Assembly: GCA_008931825.1 (NCBI GenBank)
Contig: QXVZ01028511.1
Span: 576-64,575 of the forward strand
From: Phallusia fumigata
Lineage: Eukaryota > Chordata > Ascidiacea > Phlebobranchia > Ascidiidae
Direction of reading: 5' to 3'
DNA: 64,000 nt
Part shown: piece after piece, positions 22,201 to 37,000 of the stretch
Numbering within the stretch: position 1 is the stretch's first letter
Layout of the letters: each line of letters starts with the position of its first letter
Notes under the pieces: generated by a model
Seen by the model: the letters and a program-made list of their open reading frames with translations, nothing else
What the model was told of the DNA's origin: nothing
Database searches by the model: none
Program-made: the position numbers and the translations under genes

Positions 22201-25200
22201 CACCCAGGTGCTAAAAAACCTGTCGGCACTTTGTGACATTAAAGGTCTTTGTTTTGGGCTTAAACGAAGCTCCACCTTGTGTCGTTTGGGAACTTGTGTT
22301 TTTTTCGCTGTGCGAGTTAGTTGTTTTTGTGACCATACTGCATCTTTCATGCTTGATATTAGCAATGGGAAAACGTATTCAAATGCCGTTTGTATATTCC
22401 GTGTTAATAATTGTATACCGAAGTTTCGAGTGCCTGATTCAAAATAAATTGAGACCCGTTCTTACCTTGAAGCCCATACTGCACAGCGAAATATGGTGAT
22501 TTGCCAGCAAATTTGGTTCAAACACCTCTTGTGCTCTGTAGATCAGTGAATCTGGAGTTTTTTTATCCGCAACCCATTTTTCGCCAATCCTTCGTTCCCA
22601 AATACTACACCTCAAGGAAAGCTAGTTAAAACACAATCCGCAAATCTACTATTTCAAACGAGGACAATAAAATCAATTAGTGTGCCCGTAATCGCAACTA
22701 CATCTAACTAACATGTCTTTTTCTTGAAAGTGCGTATGAAGCGTAAGATGATACAACGATACAACGTTATGTTTTCGCCAAGTTAACTTTTGGATTTTGC
22801 TGTCAGACAACTAAACCGTCGTCCTTGTTTTTCTAACCGTGTCAGAAACGGTTTCCGGCGTACCTGACTAATACCCATTCACAGTGAAGATTATGGGCAG
22901 TGTCCGTTTAAGTGTGTCATTATCAGTTGAGCCTAATCCGCTTTTAGCGGGGAATGCCACGGATTATTGGCGTTGACGGCACGCGCAAATAGTGGGGAAT
23001 TGCTAAAATCAATGGATGCTGTCGTGGTGTGAGGTATTATGAGATTGCGTGTATAAGCCCCTAGGGGAAATCAATGATGTAGTAATACAACGCAAGACTT
23101 TTATTAGTTTTTTTTTCAGTTTTTTTATTTGGAATGTTCTTTATTTGGATTTTGTATAGGTATGAGCAACTTGGTGGATACGAATAATATGTAGTGTTGC
23201 CATTTCTAGCTTTCATCAGGACTCCCTTTTCTTGTTTGTCTGTTTTTGCCGTTCTGGACACTAAAACAACGCACATTTAAATAAACTCATTATGTATGCT
23301 TGTATTTTTCAAGCTTTGTAAACTTTCAATCTGATATTTCAGCAACAAGGTTTTAAGCATAGGTTCCAAATTCAAATATGCACCTTTTGAACCCAAACTA
23401 TTTCTCTTTATGTCCCCTTCGAGAATAAAGGTTTTCTCTCCCCGAACTCGTAGTTTGTTTGTTTGACAAGTTTAAAAACACGCATGTTATCCCATATGTT
23501 AACAAAATAAACCGCCTATCATCGCCAAATTTTCCACATTTACACGATACCAAATTCACAATATACAAACATAGGTCGGGCCACGTGCATCAAACGCACA
23601 CATGTGGGTATTCAGTGACTCAGATCTCTCAAGAACCGTGTTTCGTGATAAAAACAAACCACATCTGAATCATGGCCTCTAATACACTTTCACGTACAAG
23701 CATATCGATACATCGCAACATGTCATTTTCAGGTCAAAGTACCAATCCCGATTTCCGCACCTAATACCCGCAATCTGTTATCGCACACGTCGCTCTGGTT
23801 TAATTGGAACTTATCAAATCAAATCGATTACGGTTTTCCAGCGATTACTATCCATTGACATTGCACTTGTACATCCGATGAGCGATAAACCAACCCCCCA
23901 TGACGTAGAGGCGCCAATTTACGACCGTTTCAGCTGTGTTTGTTCGCCATCGAACAAGGTTCTGTTGCGTTTTATTTCCTCTCTTTAAAGGCCTAAGTTG
24001 TTAGCAATTGCCTGAAATTAAATTTACGAGGACCATTACAACCATTACAGCTTCAGGCATCCAATCAGAGATGCTGTTTGCAGATGTAACAAGGGTCGAA
24101 AATTTAAAAACCTATATGTGCTGCGGTAAAGTGGAAATGTTTAACGGAAATCCTATGTGTATTTAGCAACCCACCCACGACGCAAGACCCCCATACCAGT
24201 GGGCGTATTATGTTTACCTTACTTTTAAAACTGGCATAATAAAAAGTACTAGCGACTGCATGAAAAAAATCGACTTTTGTTTGAAGCTTGTCCTTGTCAA
24301 GCAAAGTGGTTGTGCAATGGTTTACAGTACGCAAAAACACAGTTTTTGTCGACAGTAAATAAGTATGAAATCTCCTTAAATTTGTCAATGTGATCGGTGG
24401 AAAATGTTTGTCACGGCTTCCCAGCTGTGCGGCTTAAATCCCGCATACGCATTTCTATTCGTAGTTGGTTTTTATGTTCATTTGTGCCCGAGCAGTTTCC
24501 CACGAACCTTCCGAACACCTGTATACCTTTACCCTATACCTGACAAATACGAAAGGTGTCGGATTTAATCACTCGTTAAGTTCTCGTCAGTTTGCGATGG
24601 AAAGCTTAAACAAACATCATTTGACGTCACGCAGTTAGGGCGGTCCCGTTTGGCCACGAATTAAGACGGAAACTGACATCACAGCTGTAAACTACTTGAG
24701 TCGAATACTGGCGTAACAGAATCACGTTTGTAAAACCGAATTGCGCGTCTGTTTACAGAAATTGCCGATCCGCCCGTTTTAACAACCACGGAAAACCAAT
24801 CGCACCACTTACAGCGAGTACACAGGACACGCAAGTTCGATGCTTTATTTCGTGGCATCGTGCTGCTTAAACTTGAAGCAACCACTTTGCTTTTGTCGGA
24901 ATTCCCCTTGTTGGTCGCATAGCGTATTTTTCGCCGGAAGTCAGTTCATGGAGAAAACGTCGTGATGTAAAAGATGTTTTTTTCCCGCTTACTGATATCT
25001 GTTGTAAAGGGCACCACCAAGTGTTTGTGTGTAGAAGTCACTTTCGGTTTAAAACTTATTACGGTTCTTGACCAGGGATTTGATTGGTCGTTTTAGGGGG
25101 CCCAGTAAAGATAAGGGCATCCACGCTATATGTTCGAGTTCCAATTTTTACTTTTAGCAAAGAGTTCAATAAAGGCATTTCCCTGTTATAAATATGCTTG

Positions 25201-28200
25201 CCCAAATAGTTGGTAAAAGGGATGATGGCATGAGTTCTTGCCAAAACGTTTAAGTATGTCGCTTTTAACACCTGTTTAGGGCAGCATATTTCTAACAAGA
25301 TATAATTTAGACGGTCTCATGACAATATTGCGGACAACAATACTAACAACTTACCAGGATCAATGATCAAAGCGTTCTGTGATGTTGATTCAGATAAGTT
25401 AGTAAAACTGCTGTTTTTACGGTTAAAAATCCTGAACCTGCGAGATTTTCCATGACAACAAATTGCATATTATAGCTTCTTTACACACGTATCTGAAACA
25501 ACTGAGTCAATTTTACCAAGGGTATAGTATTTCAAGGGCTGGCCCCACATCCAACCCCAGAAGTCAATATAGTGGATACTTGATCCCCAGGGTCTTTCAA
25601 AAAGCATTTGTTGCGCCCAAGTGATCCAATTTCAGGGACATACCCCATTTTCTGGGCATCAGTTGTAAAAACACGATTTTCCCGTGGTACTTCTTTCCCC
25701 TAGTTCCAATGCAAGACGGTACTTGCGTCATTACACACACCCATTTCAGACCAACTCAAAGTTTTCCCAGTCGCAAACAGATTTGTGGTACATCCCAATT
25801 TTACCCTTTTCGGTAAAACCAAAGGCGGAACCTTTTCTTAGTATATTGAAAAACTCTATTGCACCACCACAGTACGCAGTTCCCCTTTTTTACACTCAAA
25901 CGCAAGTTCCTAAATAATAAAAAAAAGGAAAAAAAAGCAACCTAATTGTTTGTTAGTGCACAAAAATCATAATTCATGTGGCAGTATATGCTTTTAACTT
26001 TTACAAAATAGAACGAATGCGAAAAATCCATCTCCCCTCTTCAAACGTAAGTTGTAAACTTGCCGTGCCCTGTCTAGCCAATGTAATCTAAAACGTATGT
26101 AATCGTTCGTTGGGTTATTGTTTCGAGGTCATATGATCTGTCGTATGAACCCTACATCATATGTCGCAACAAGGCTCCACCCCCAGCCTGCGACAACAAT
26201 CGTTCTAAGACAGAACTTCCCACGATGACTGTGGAAAACAATTACATCACTATGACTGTTTGGGTAACAGAGGCAGGTTTACTATGGCCTTGTTTGATCC
26301 ATGTAAACATTGCAATCGGCCTGTTTCTGCTATACAAATATCTTTTGCTGATGGTTGATCACAGTCGCAATTAGCCTTAAACGTGCAAAGGTTAAATCTT
26401 CTTACAAATATATTGTTTAAAATATTGATGTTGTTTAAAAACTGATTCTGTCCGTAAAACATCGTGAGACGGCGTTGCTGTGTTTCAAAATATTTCTCTG
26501 GTGACTGACATGAATAAGCTGTGGCGAATCAACTTCTTCGCAGCAACTGTTCTACGAAGTAGTGACGCAGCGTGTGTAACAAGAACGCACATTATAGAAT
26601 TTCCAATCTCTGTATTTCGATTCCCTGCATTTGAATCTAAAATTGCGTTTTTTATCGGGTATTTAGTAAGATTCGAAATACTGTAAAGCTTAATGAAACT
26701 ACGTCTAAATATAAGATATTTTTAGGGTAAATAGTTGTGTGACCTGTAATACGTGACAAAAATGCAGATATGTGTCAAAAAACATGTCATTTCCACCTGC
26801 TACGACGTGTATTTAAATATGTTAGTTATTTATGGAGTAGAATTTAAAATTCTATGTTAAATATAAGTATTTATGAGGTTCCAGGATACTGTGCTTAATT
26901 AGATATTGCACATCTTCAAACATGATACGCAACAACACAAGCAAGGGGTGCCTGAATTAGACGTTACTTGTTTACCTGCATTTGGAAATTTCGTGGACCA
27001 TCTAGTTTCGTTATTATAAAACAGGTGTTTGCACAACACATTGTCACCACATAAACCATATGTTGTTCGTACGGCACAAGTAAAATCAACACAATAAATA
27101 TTTGATAAGTCCCCACCCGCCGAAGCACAATGGCGACAGATTGCCTGAAAGGTGCTGCTTGGAATGTCGGCACATTTAAAGGTTTTCGCCACCATATGTG
27201 TGGAATCAAGACGCGTGCCTTTGACGCCCTTATACCTGCAGCACTTCGGTAATTTCAAGCGATATCTGCCGTGGATTAAGGTTCAATCTCCGGCCATAAG
27301 CTTTTAAGTGACAAGCGGGCACGTTGTGGCGCGTGTCGCGTTGCCACTTTGACGTAAATCGCCGCGGTCGCTTTAATCGCATTTCGCATCAGAAATTGAA
27401 ACCTAATCGAGCATGCAACAGCGCTCTGTCCGGTCGCTGCAAAAGCTTGCAAGACGTTTTTGTGTGCTAGTGCTGCTTTGGCACAAGTTGCATTAGCCGT
27501 GTCCAATCGATTTTAACGTGATGAGTGTAGTAATTGGTTTTGGTCTGATGGGAAAGATTTGACACAACAAGACAGAAAATGGTGTAACAAAACATAGCTA
27601 AACCTGCTGTTTTGTTAGTTTTTCGCTGTAATAAATTTCTGGTGACGTGATACCAATAACCAATCTTTCGTAGAGCCCTTACTGCTTGTGGAACGGTTGG
27701 TTGATTTTTGACATGTGTTGATTTTTGTACGTGCCGTCACTTTCCAGCAATAAGCGCTATACACGTAATATTTTATGTTCCGCCTTTTTTACCCGGATCA
27801 TAAATGAAAACTTTAATGTGGGGCATTATGGGATTATGCTTGTCACCTTGAGTGCCGTTTACAGGATTTGAAGGCAAACATAAGGGGTGACTGCATTCTT
27901 TGGTATGAGTTGTTACGTAATCTTTCTTTGTTTGTGGAAGATTTTATGGCAAGTCAGCTACACGGGTTTTCGTTTAACGTTACTGTACAGTGCTTTATTA
28001 GCTTTACAATCTGCGTCATTGTAAGTTAGTCAACGCTGTCGACGTAGTTAAGTAGCATGTTAAGGCTTGAAATGTAGCTGAAGCCCTTCCCGACCCATTG
28101 CATACACGACTTCGCACGGTCAAAATTGCTAATTACGCGTGGTCGAGTTTTTCCATGTTTGGGCAGATTTACACTTTGCTTACATTTTAATCGTGGTTGA

Positions 28201-31200
28201 CAGAAACGCAACAGCAACACTTGCCATTCTAAAAACATGGCATTCCATGTTAATAAGATGCCTACATTTTTGTCGAAATATGTATATACATATTATTAAG
28301 TAAGACCTTAAATGGGTAAATAAATTGTATCCTTGAAGTTGATGTTACTTGTAACGAACCAAGTCTTTGCCGTCATACTGTTCTGCCATGATTTATTGGA
28401 TTTAAATTAAACGTGGTTTGTAAAAAACCGTCATTGTGATGTTCGAATATTTCAAACAACATTTTTAATGCCACATGAACAAATCGCCGTGTGTGGACAT
28501 AATTTCGTTCGGAAAACTTGCCTATAATTTTACTGCCGATCTTTGCTTTAATGTCACCGCTTCTAGAGACCACCTTTATATACGCTTCAGTCTCACGCAA
28601 CGGGCGTTTGATGTCAGGACCGAACTACATTTCCGTACCCCCTGCAGATCCAATAAACCCGTCCTCCCGACATTTAGTTAATGTTTCAGTCGTCCAGCCA
28701 GACATTTTTGGCCTCCGAACCATCCAAAATATTAGATTCATCGGGGTTTCAATCGGGACCATTAGAGGCTGGCTTGTTTTCTTTGCGCATTCTGCCTTCG
28801 GCCAACGCAGAGAAGCTCTCGCTTATGTAAACTGGCCTAAGAATTCCATTAATTCCAAAGCCAGGCGTTTCGAATACCTTGAACGTGTCTGTTGTTGATT
28901 TTGTTAGTTGTCCTACTAAGCCTGTGGCCGTTTGTGTCAATACTTGACAACAAGGGAACAGACTTTGGTTTTACAGCGAGGGAATTTGGGTTGTAATCGA
29001 GTGTGTGAATGTTTAAACAGCGTTTTAGTGTGATGTGGATTAGGTCGCTCGAAATGAGAAAAGAAGTTTTATATGAGGGTTGCCTTTGCGAAAGATTACA
29101 ATATATTTCGTAATTCCAGCTACATTTATGCTTCTTTGGTGACAACGTTGGGTTGCCTAATATGTTTCGAATAGCATGTGGTTTTGTAGGAAGTTGGTGT
29201 TCAATCAATTGTATTTAATAATTCTTATCTCCAATTAACGGGTAACTAAAGGGAATTCAGATTTATATAAAACTCACTAGAACACGCAATATTTTTCATT
29301 GGAAAATGGCACAACACACACTTATCACAAATGTTGGCGGTGCAACCCTATTTACCAATGGCATGAGCCCTAAATTAACACAACTTATCATTAATCACAA
29401 GTTTCCTAGTCAATTATTATGTGTGCGCCTAATTTGCTTCGTGTGTGTGTTGTTTGCGGCAGTAAGTTGTACTTTGATAACTTATTGGTTGTTAAAATGG
29501 ACCACTCGTCACCAGTTGTGTAACTAATCACAATTTGTGCACTGTGTATGATCAATCATGTAATTAGCAACACACGACGAAACAAGATACCAACATTAGG
29601 TCAAGGTTAGGATGTAATTACATATCCAAATACAGTTCACATATCCTTTCGCAACCGACGCCAAATCGTATTTTTATTAGGATGCTTTACGAGTGTTCCG
29701 CAACAGTTTCGGGTGTTCTAAAACCCCGGGGCAAGAAGTGCCCGAGAAAATATCCTTAAAACAGATTTGATTTTTTTGCAAAATTGTCAACATATTATCT
29801 GCTGGACATTTTTTTAAGTATACGTCGAAAGGTCCCATCTTTCCTACTTTAATTTGGCTTTTGCAACGTATTGAAAACCTGACCATGTCCCTCAATTTTA
29901 CCTTGTTTTTCTAAATTTTACCAAGGTCGTTGCGATTTATCATACTTATCTACATAGTCAATATTTGCTTTGCCTCTGCCGACTGCTAATTAGTGAAGCT
30001 CCAGGCAGGCGGTAAGGCGATTAGAGACCTCGGAACTGCATACTTCAGCCATCGCAACATCATCACTGTCAATGTAATGTCGACAAATTGTTCCGTCCTG
30101 GGCCGCCGGTGCTCGATTTCAGCTTATCAACTCACAGTTTCCTGTGTGCTGATTGCATAAGGACATGCGGCAAGAATGCGGCTTTTTGTCTCTAGTGTTT
30201 GCGGCGTGTACGCGCTGAGATAAGGTTTTGAGTTTATCAATGAAAGCTGTTAAATATTTCCACTTACTGAAGCGGTTTGCAAGGCACATCGCTTGGGTTG
30301 GTTTGGGCAATATATAATTATGCTGCGACGTGGGACAGGTTCAAAATAACACACATATAGGACCAAACGAATAATAATCAGACATTTTTCTAGTTAGTGT
30401 TGAAACAGTTTTAGTTTTGTGTTTGCAGATATGTTGGTTTAAGTATTCATCCAAAAGACTTTTAGCGTGACTTAACAACCAACTGCTAACTATCCGAACA
30501 ACCGTCGGTGCCCAACAACAAAACACAGCAAACGATATCGCGACAAATGTACCGACCGACCTCACAAGTCACAACCCAGCGACCGTTCGCCAACTTTGAT
30601 TTTACCTCCGATAGCTCACCAATGTAAACAACCGATCGCATGCGACCGAAAAACTACATAAAATGTGCCAAGACTTTCAACATCGGAAGGTCACTTAACA
30701 ACAACATTTTGGTATCAAAGCATGCGATCGATTCAAGCTTGTAGACGTTGAGGCATGCCACGTAGGTTGCCAGTTGTCCTATGTGTTGTTCGCAACGCGT
30801 TCCAGCTAACTTCGCGTGCGTGCGGCGAATTACGAACGGCGGGTTGGCGTTTCGCGAAGAAGGCGGCGCGGGTTACTTGTTCGGTCTGCCCACAATACAA
30901 TGCCGCCAGTTGGTCTGTGGCTCGTCTGCTGTTGGATGTCTTCTTCGTACAGAGTGCAGCTAGAACTGCTAAAGATATATATTATCTTTCTGTAAAAGCT
31001 GCAATATCGACTAAGTGCTATGCTTATATACTGAAAAGAGTATCTTTTTTAGCCTTTGAAATGTGGAATTGCAGTCAGCGTTCTTGCGTACTGATCAGAC
31101 GTGTGTACTACGGTGCTGAATATTTCGTTTTTTTGGACGTCAATTGTAAGGTCATGTTTAGGCCGTAGCCACGTAGGTTGCCAGTTGAGTGTCAAATCTA

Positions 31201-32900
31201 AGAATAAAATGTTTTTTGTCGATTCAACACAATGGCAAGTCGTGGAACAGTTAGTTTGCCGTACGAGGTTTGTCCTGAACAAACTTCCGCCATTCAGAGG
31301 ACAGGGCACTTGAAACAGTCGACAAAGGTGAGGTAGCCGGCGCCTCGGCATACATTTAAACACATGCTTTGACGTGTGAGGCTTTGACAAGTTCGCGGCC
31401 ACTCTCCGAATCGCGTCGGTAATTGCGAATTTCACGCGGCCAAAGTGCTGTCGTTAGCGGAAACTCTTCTTCGTCGAACGCGGCGATTAGAACTCATAGA
31501 CCAGTCGGTTTTCCCCGAATCCTGGTGCGGATATTGAAAAAGGAACTTTGCGCAGACTGTATATTTCATTGGTTGCATAAAGTAAGCCCTGTACGAGCTG
31601 ATGATTCATTCCCAAGTCAGTTGGAAAGTTTGCGTGTCTACCCGAAGGTCGTTGAGAATAGAACAGGTCGCTTCACCGCGTCTGATAAGCGCGTTGTTTT
31701 AAGGAAAGCAAACTTTTGTGCCTATTGCTTATTTCTGTCACTTTAGGTTTTAATATGCAAACAGCACATTGAAAATGCCCCGTAGTCTGTAATACGCCAT
31801 TTGAATGACAAGGTATTGTTGTAAGACCTGTGAATACAGTTGCTAGTCGTTTGTGACAGTTTTAGGGTTTAATAAGAAACTACCTTGGGTGTGGGGGTCG
31901 TACGCCTAAGCGCAACAAATACTTCGTGTTTTCCGCTTCGTTGATGGGATAGCGTCCATTTCCGACAGACACAAGCGTCATTCGTCTGCAGGACCCTCGG
32001 TCGCGTCAACAACCAGAAAAGTCATCGCTTCTTGGTGCTGACATTAACTTATCGTGGGTGTGGCGCTTCGAGACACGACCGCACTGTTACACAACGTACG
32101 TGGAGCGAGTCGAAATGATATTTGTAGACATGACTTGAATCACTGACAACAATCAAAGGAACTAGATCGATTAAGGGCGAGCGCTGAGTGATTCCCCTGG
32201 GGCCGGGAGGCCTCGTTAGTCCTTGTATTGACGTACATCATCAGTCCTTTCAGCCTACGGTAGGACCTTGGTATTGATGTTTGTCGGAAAATCAATGCGC
32301 CAGCGCTGGCAATTAGCCTTCAGCAACTTAGCTGATCAGATCGTTGCTTAAGGTGTAAGGCGAATTTTTTGTAGTCCTTGATAGCGGGTCCGTTTGAGAC
32401 GTGTGCTTTGTGTTCAGTGGTTAAATCAATTTGGAAGTACCTAGTTGTAAACTTTGCGAATATTAACTAAGGCTTGGTCAGACAGAATAGTTTAGAAGTT
32501 AGAAAACAGAAGGTGAAGATATAAAGGCTGAAGACGAATAATATGTTTTCGAAGGAAAAAAGAATAAATTTACGAAAGAGAGCTTTAGCCTCTCCTTATT
32601 AAGCCAAATGCAATTCAGTGCCAAAGATAATTTTCTAGCTTGAAACAAAATCGATATTGATTTTTTTATTTCATATTTTTCTGCATTTCGTATTACTCTT
32701 AAGGGCGCAAAGCCGCAGTTCCTACATTATCGACGATCTAATGCGCCAACGGTGCATCTTAAGCGGAACAACGCACCTTCTCTAATCCGTAATATGTCCA
32801 CCGAATATCGACTTATAGCTTGCGCTGCGTCTAATCCACCGTCTCGTGCTTTGCAGACTTACTGAATATTTCATGATCGCATAGTTATAAGACAAGTGCA
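19203..32900. other. Gene-poor interval of about 13.7 kb
   Basis: No open frame here exceeds about 140 codons, and none reads like a known family or joins others through matching splice phases. Low-copy sequence of mixed composition predominates, without the repeat families seen elsewhere in the window. A 20-base motif (GCCACGTAGGTTGCCAGTTG) occurs at about 30759 and 31169. CRE-like TGACGTCA or ACGTCACG sites occur (for example near 22147 and 24624). No tRNA or recognised microRNA was seen. Confidence 0.6.
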
Positions 32901-32913
32901 CCACACTGCAAGC

Positions 32914-34069
32914 ATGGGAGTGCTCAAAGAAGGACAGCCGATGCATATCGCCCCAAAGCAGCAAGCGGGCGATAGGACCGACGAAGTGCCGTTTCCGCAC
33001 CGAAGCCGACAGAACAAGCTTAGACGAGGCCGGCAGCGACTAGTCCGCATGTCAGACAAGGAAAACGACATCAACGACGCCTTGACGGCACTGAAATACA
33101 AAGATGACGGCAACGACGGCGATTTCCATGCCTCGCCTAGCAAAGCAAGGCCAGACTTCCCCGTTTATGAGAATATCCTCTTTTCGGAGGCCTGCGTAGC
33201 AGCTAGAGAGAGCCACCAAGAGACGAGCAAGGAACAACAGAACAACGAGTGTTACTACGATATCAATTTGGCGCAGAAATGTCACAAGCTCCTCCACCAG
33301 CAAGCGGGAAAATGCACCAGCACCCGGGTGATGCTGTTTCCGGAAGAAGAGTGGGCCAAGAATGCGCCTGGAATCCAATGGAGCATCAAAATGAACAGGT
33401 GTGTTCATTTTCTAACATGTTGCTTGAGTAAAAAAAATGGTAAATGTATGTTGTTGTTTAGACAAGAGATAAGTTTTAAAGCTCAGAGTATTAAAACTCT
33501 AATGTCATAGGAATAAGATCTCAAATGTTTTTCTTTGAAATTGTTACTTGTTCATATGTAGGCATATTATCGTATGCAGTAATAATTTGTCAAACAAGGA
33601 AATACAATGATTGATTAACCTTCACATAGTGTAGGCGTTTACCTTAAACGACCCTTTAATCAGTTCTGAATGGCGATCTCGAGTCATTAATCAGAAAGGG
33701 CAAATATTATGTCCCTACAACAAACATACGAAGTTTCAAGACTAACAAACTAGTTTTGTTACTTACAGATGGTGGAAACGATACTGCACCGTCACAGAGA
33801 TGCGAGCTGGTGGTCGTAGGGTGATTTCCTCGCTGGGTAAAGTCACCCAGAATCGGGACGGCACCCTGACCATCGCTGGACATTTTAAACGTAACAAGGA
33901 CCCAGATTTTCGACTTCACCTTTCCGCCCGCGTCACAAAAGACGATTTCGAACGTGGGTACGTCATGACGGGGGCCCTCCAGCTGGGGGACCTCAAGGGT
34001 GAGGGACGAATGGAGATCACCCACTTTGCGGTGGTTCCCCGGTACCAGACCGAAGAGAAATCAGAATAG
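32914..34069 (+). CDS. Two-exon gene of unrecognised family
   Basis: Exons 32914-33398 and 33769-34069 join in phase (AACAG / ATGG) to give 261 residues. I chose the ATG at 32914; the frame is open a few codons further upstream but without an ATG. The N-terminal half is basic and polar (RQNKLRRGRQRLVR, then a KDDGNDGD acidic patch) and probably disordered. The C-terminal 130 residues start at VMLFPEEEWAKNAPG and cross the intron at NRWWKRYCTVTEM. They continue as alternating short strands (GTLTIAGHFK, FRLHLSARVTKDDFERGY, RMEITHFAVVPRYQ), which suggests a compact beta-rich domain. No signal peptide or membrane helix is seen. Neighbouring DNA is gene-free for 14 kb upstream and 4.7 kb downstream. 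Function is unknown. Confidence 0.75.
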
Positions 34070-37000
34070 GAAACCGTTTATGGATTTTTTACCCAAGTGT
34101 TAATGGATGAGAATATCGCAAGAGGTGTATTAGAATCCAGTGGTCTGATTTCGGCCATGGGAAATACACCGACGATTGACTGCGAAATACAGCGAAGGAT
34201 GGCGCAGTTCGGCTTCATACGTGTTGTGTTGTATCCGCAGACATTTAGAGGGCGTTTGTAACTTTGATTGGTATTCAATGTTTATGTGTTTTTTTGGCAA
34301 AACCGTCATCCACAAGATGGTTAATTTCCCGCCTTGCTTCATTTAATTCATAAATCAAATTTCTGGATTCCTCACCTTTCGTGGTCAGACGAAGAGCTTG
34401 GATGACGTAATTCCAAGTCTGAATCTCTCAAATTCGATCGCACAAAGGGATGAATCCTTCGCGGCGCTAATTCTTACGATTCCAGTCGCGTCTTTCTCCA
34501 CTTGTTCCGCATCGATTTATCTGGATTTTCTTGTCGGGCCGAGACTGGCACCATGGATTTGCCCCAACAATCCGCTCTTTGTCTGCCCACAGCCGCTTTA
34601 CACCGCGCGTGGATAATTTTGCCCCGAAAACACTTCTCACAAATCGCTTTGGAAACCCGAAAAATCGCGCGGTTGCGCAACATGGCACTGTGTAACGTCA
34701 TTTGAGCTTTGTTTTAGCGGCGTTTCGCGGCGGGGAGGCACAAAAGCGACAACCGCTGTCTGTGACGTCACGTCGCAGTCACGCTTCGAAACAAGTGCGT
34801 CATTGTTGTGGACTCCCTTCGGCAAACACTGGCAGACCAACAAGCCCAGATTGTTTTAAAACCGCGATATGCGATTCTTATTCTAGCATGAAGGCGTCGC
34901 TTTTGTTCTATTTGTTCTATCTTTGCGTTAAGTTATTGCCGTGTTCGATTCAAGTGTCCGTTCGTTTCATTATTATTTTACTTGAAATTGGTTTTGTTCG
35001 TTCATTCCCACATGCTTGCCCAGCACTTACGTGTTTTTAAGTTCCAGCTGTTTTCCTCTGTGTACGACTGTACGTTTTCAGTACGATAAAATTCCCACTC
35101 CGCAACTTCGTGGATCTTTAACGGAAAACAACTTTTTGCCATTCTGTCACATTCCAATACTTTTCTCGTTTAAGAAACTCGCTCTTATCACATCACGCTG
35201 ATATCAAATGTAAGTGCCCGGTAATTCGCTGATTTGCTTATTGGGATTTGACAAATCGCCGCCCACTTTGCATTTATCGCATTTCATGTTTCTTCGCCCG
35301 GCAATTACTTCCCAATCAAGCCGTGAACGTAGTTGAATAACTTCATTAACACCCCACATCGTGCAGTGCCCGGTGATTACACACTCGGACTGCGGAAAAT
35401 TAGTCACTTAACACCGCCTTTTAGCTCCTCTCCAGTGATTAAATTAAAACTTCTCTGCCCGACCTTCTAAACCTCTCATTTCGTCTGTTTTTCTCGTTGA
35501 TTTAAACCATGTATAATCGGATCTACATAACTTGCATGCGCCTGCTTGAAAAATTCCTATTGATTCTTTCTTTTCCAAAGTTTCATTTCGATGTCTTGTA
35601 GTGAAAATGAAAATGAAGTTAGTTGCTTTATGTTATTAGCTACCGGCAGCAAGATTGCATGGTACCTTGTTATGTGAAATGGCCAGCTAAAAACGAAGCA
35701 TACAAGTTTACTGTTTTGACGATTTGCAATAAACGTTGCACAAACCTATTTAAAGTTGTCGCCACGTTTTGTAAGACATTAAAGACATATGTATGCTGTA
35801 GAAGGTGTACAAAAATTGATATCCTACCGTTTTAAACAGGGTAAAAAAGCAGCTTTAAGCTTTGCACAAAAAAATGAAAAACCAAATGAGATCATATGTT
35901 TACGCCCATTGCGGCAATGTCAGTTTTTAACAAAAAATATTCCATTAATGTAGTATGGCTGGTATAAACAGCGTAAATTATATGTTTAAATGTACAATGA
36001 ATAACTTCAGACGCATGGAAGATATAAAAGCAACTGACAACCTGCAAGCAGTTATATTTTATACCATTGTAGTTTTAAATTTTGGCTTCGAACGTTGGTA
36101 CATTATTTAAACTGAAAATAGATTTTAAATTATTGAGGGAGGACAAAAATAGCAACAGAGTGTGATAGTGGCAACTGACCGCTAAAAAATTCACAAATGT
36201 ATCGCTATTGACGTCACAGCGGTCCAACCTTTCCTGCGTCACGAGGTGAAATTAAATTTCGGCTGACAAACGCCCAGGAAAACGAAGGTCCTTCTTGGTC
36301 AATTGCTAAGCAGGAATGTCGCCAAAGGCGTCGACCCACCCCTCAACCACTCCCGTTAAGTTTCGTCCTGACAGAGTCTCGGACGTTTACGAAAAAGTTT
36401 GTTTTTTTACTCCAATGTTTGCTGTAAAAGTAGTAGGCGTGGTGTTTCCGTTTTAAGTGCTTCTTCGGAGTTGTGACCCAGGAAAATCTATTTCCAAAAT
36501 TCCATGGGATTGTCCGAATGTTTGGCCTGGCACTTGGCTTTTGACAAGACGAGTGGACAAAAATAACGCGAAGTTTTCGCATGGCTGGCAAAGTTAAGTA
36601 AATGACGTTGGTGTGATGCCAATCAGAGTTATGACGTTTGTTGGGTTGCAGTTTGGGTGAATTCGTTAATTTGATTTGGACTTTTATTTCATTTTTGTTT
36701 GTCATCGTCATAAAAGTGCATGTTTGGGATTTAATGATAAACGTCGTGGAATAAAAATTTTGCAAATTTCGTTTTTGTAAATAAGTGGTGCCGTAACAAA
36801 ATTTCCCAAATAGATTTTTATGTAACTGTTAATAGTTTTGCCCTTGAATGTTGTATTTTAAACTATAGTCTCCAATTGTTTTTTCTAACAACCAAATGTT
36901 ATAACTTACATAGAAAATTAGGTTTCAACCAGCTCTATGCATCGGTTTTTTTCAAACTATTGATCCGGAGACTAAACTCATCAACACCTTAGCTTCTCCA

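Noticed and set aside
26899-27258. Cysteine-rich 119-codon frame on the minus strand
   Set aside because: The first codon is not ATG (the first ATG is at 27195), the cysteine spacing matches no family I know, and no partner exon with matching phase was found.
28518-28898. 126-codon plus-strand frame
   Set aside because: Overlaps similarly long antisense frames, has no recognisable domain, and shows no exon-like boundary.
30755-31168. 137-codon plus-strand frame with a hydrophobic start
   Set aside because: The initial codons look signal-like, but the rest has no family features and an antisense frame of similar length overlaps; the duplicated 20-base motif near both ends suggests non-coding sequence.
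32914-34069. Refilin (FAM101) as identity of the unknown gene
   Set aside because: The diagnostic refilin C-terminal motifs (FLSTTIVYPKYP-like) are absent; only general size and beta-rich character agree.
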